Positions 49,362-49,611 of a stretch of 49,611 nt of DNA are shown here, one piece after another; position 1 is the stretch's first letter, and the number at the start of each line of letters is the position of its first letter. Below the pieces are notes generated by a model that was not told the origin of the DNA, did no database searches, and saw only the letters and a program-made list of their open reading frames with translations. The position numbers and the translations under genes are program-made. The stretch is from Candidatus Woesearchaeota archaeon (GTDB taxonomy: Archaea; Nanobdellota; Nanobdellia; SCGC-AAA011-G17; JACPNG01), in NCBI GenBank assembly GCA_018303365.1, contig JAGVYI010000019.1:1-49611 (forward strand). The letters run 5' to 3'.

Positions 49362-49402
49362 CTGAGCTACCCAGGCAATAAAAAGTTAGAACCAAAACCC
49401 AG

Positions 49403-49411
49403 CTTTAAAAA
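49403..49411 (-). promoter_or_regulatory. TATA box of the tRNA-Asn/tRNA-Ile pair
   Basis: TTTTAAAGC on the minus strand lies about 30 nt before the 5' end of tRNA-Asn, as expected for a tRNA transcription unit. Confidence 0.5.
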
Positions 49412-49499
49412 CATTTCTGAAAAATATGGGGTTTAAAATTATGGGGACTTCAAATCAAACCCAAAATGTTCTTTCAAAATCAATTTCAGGAATTCAACT

Positions 49500-49611
49500 T
49501 CAATCTAAAAACGCCTTCTTTCTAATCTTTTCAGGAAGATACCTTTCAGATATAAAACTTATTCCTCTGGCACTAAGAGCCTGGATCTCTGCTTTTGAGC
49601 CCATTTGCTTC
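49500..49611 (-). CDS. C-terminal part of an unidentified protein
   Basis: The minus frame is open from the window edge and reads QMGSKAEIQALSARGISFI, then SERYLPEKIRKKAFLD before a TGA at 49500-49502. It is charged and helical-looking with no gap or stop, so it is probably the end of a real gene that begins outside the window. I do not recognise the family from 36 residues. Between it and the tRNA pair (49377-49499) there is only A/T-rich sequence and the tRNA promoter. Confidence 0.45.
   Translation of the reverse strand, partial: KQMGSKAEIQALSARGISFISERYLPEKIRKKAFLD

Larger units (their letters stand above)
49235..49376 (-). tRNA. tRNA-Asn(GTT) with three introns
   Basis: The gene is 142 nt; removing 22, 34 and 13 nt introns leaves a 73-nt tRNA. 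GCCTGGG pairs with CCCAGGC, discriminator G as usual for archaeal Asn; D arm GCTC-AGTTGGTA-GAGC; anticodon arm CACGG-CTGTTAA-CCGTG, anticodon GTT; T arm GTAGG-TTCGAGT-CCTAC. Introns lie at 15/16, 30/31 and 37/38. Without splicing, both the D loop and anticodon stem are interrupted, so three cuts are needed for function. Confidence 0.9.

Noticed and set aside
1-49611. CRISPR array or IS element
   Set aside because: I saw no regularly spaced repeats, no cas genes and no transposase or integrase motif on reading both strands; a self-comparison was not possible.

Overview
This window is archaeal. Evidence: TATA-type promoters about 25 nt ahead of start codons (many transcripts look leaderless), an archaeal histone, an AglB/STT3 oligosaccharyltransferase beside an S-layer protein, an Alg7/AglH-like GlcNAc-1-P transferase, and tRNA genes interrupted by bulge-helix-bulge introns. 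The lipoprotein style (CCLDKNGDKVCDKDE), the ferredoxin-DUF4346 fusion and several lineage-type hypotheticals suggest a DPANN archaeon (Woesearchaeota/Pacearchaeota-like). That placement is inference. The + strand is A-rich whichever strand is coding, so proteins encoded on + are K/I/N-rich and those on - are F/S/L-rich.

Positions 1-39,430 form a very large surface-glycan region. It holds lipid-carrier priming (Alg7/AglH-like, 30859-31863), flippases (1-333 and 29609-30862), five GT2 enzymes, three GT4-type enzymes, a GT9 heptosyltransferase-like enzyme, two GT39/ArnT-like membrane transferases, a paralogous pair of GT-C-like membrane proteins, two NAD-sugar epimerases, a NodB deacetylase, a carbamoyltransferase, three methyltransferases, six B12-binding radical SAM enzymes and one SPASM radical SAM enzyme. 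The two main + operons (6303-10811 and 16069-24415) are chains of genes overlapping by ATGA or a few bases. The minus operons are 31863-27886, 27296-24412 and 39427-33411.

Positions 33,411-41,814 carry the S-layer N-glycosylation module. The S-layer gene has a long structured leader and its own terminator. AglB follows under its own promoter, then a GT-C-like protein, a dolichyl-phosphate sugar transferase and a methyltransferase. Together these genes could build a lipid-linked glycan and transfer it to the eight N-X-S/T sequons of the S-layer protein.

Positions 41,815-49,611 are mainly housekeeping plus debris: histone behind tandem promoters, a ferredoxin-DUF4346 protein, conserved hypotheticals, a YbaK-type deacylase, a frameshifted family-A-polymerase-like gene beside a four-tRNA cluster (Gln-CTG, Glu-CTC, Val-CAC, Gly-CCC, all C34), a bacterial-type methionyl-tRNA synthetase, decaying small genes, and a minus-strand pair of tRNA genes. 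That pair is the most striking discovery: tRNA-Asn(GTT) carries three introns and tRNA-Ile(GAT) carries two. Each intron is flanked by a bulge-helix-bulge with a 4-bp central helix, and removing the introns leaves essentially canonical tRNAs.

At least five genes appear frameshifted (304-1297, 20513-22100, 35149-36562, 44430-45760, 47717-47874). This could be real decay or sequence error, and read-level data would decide.
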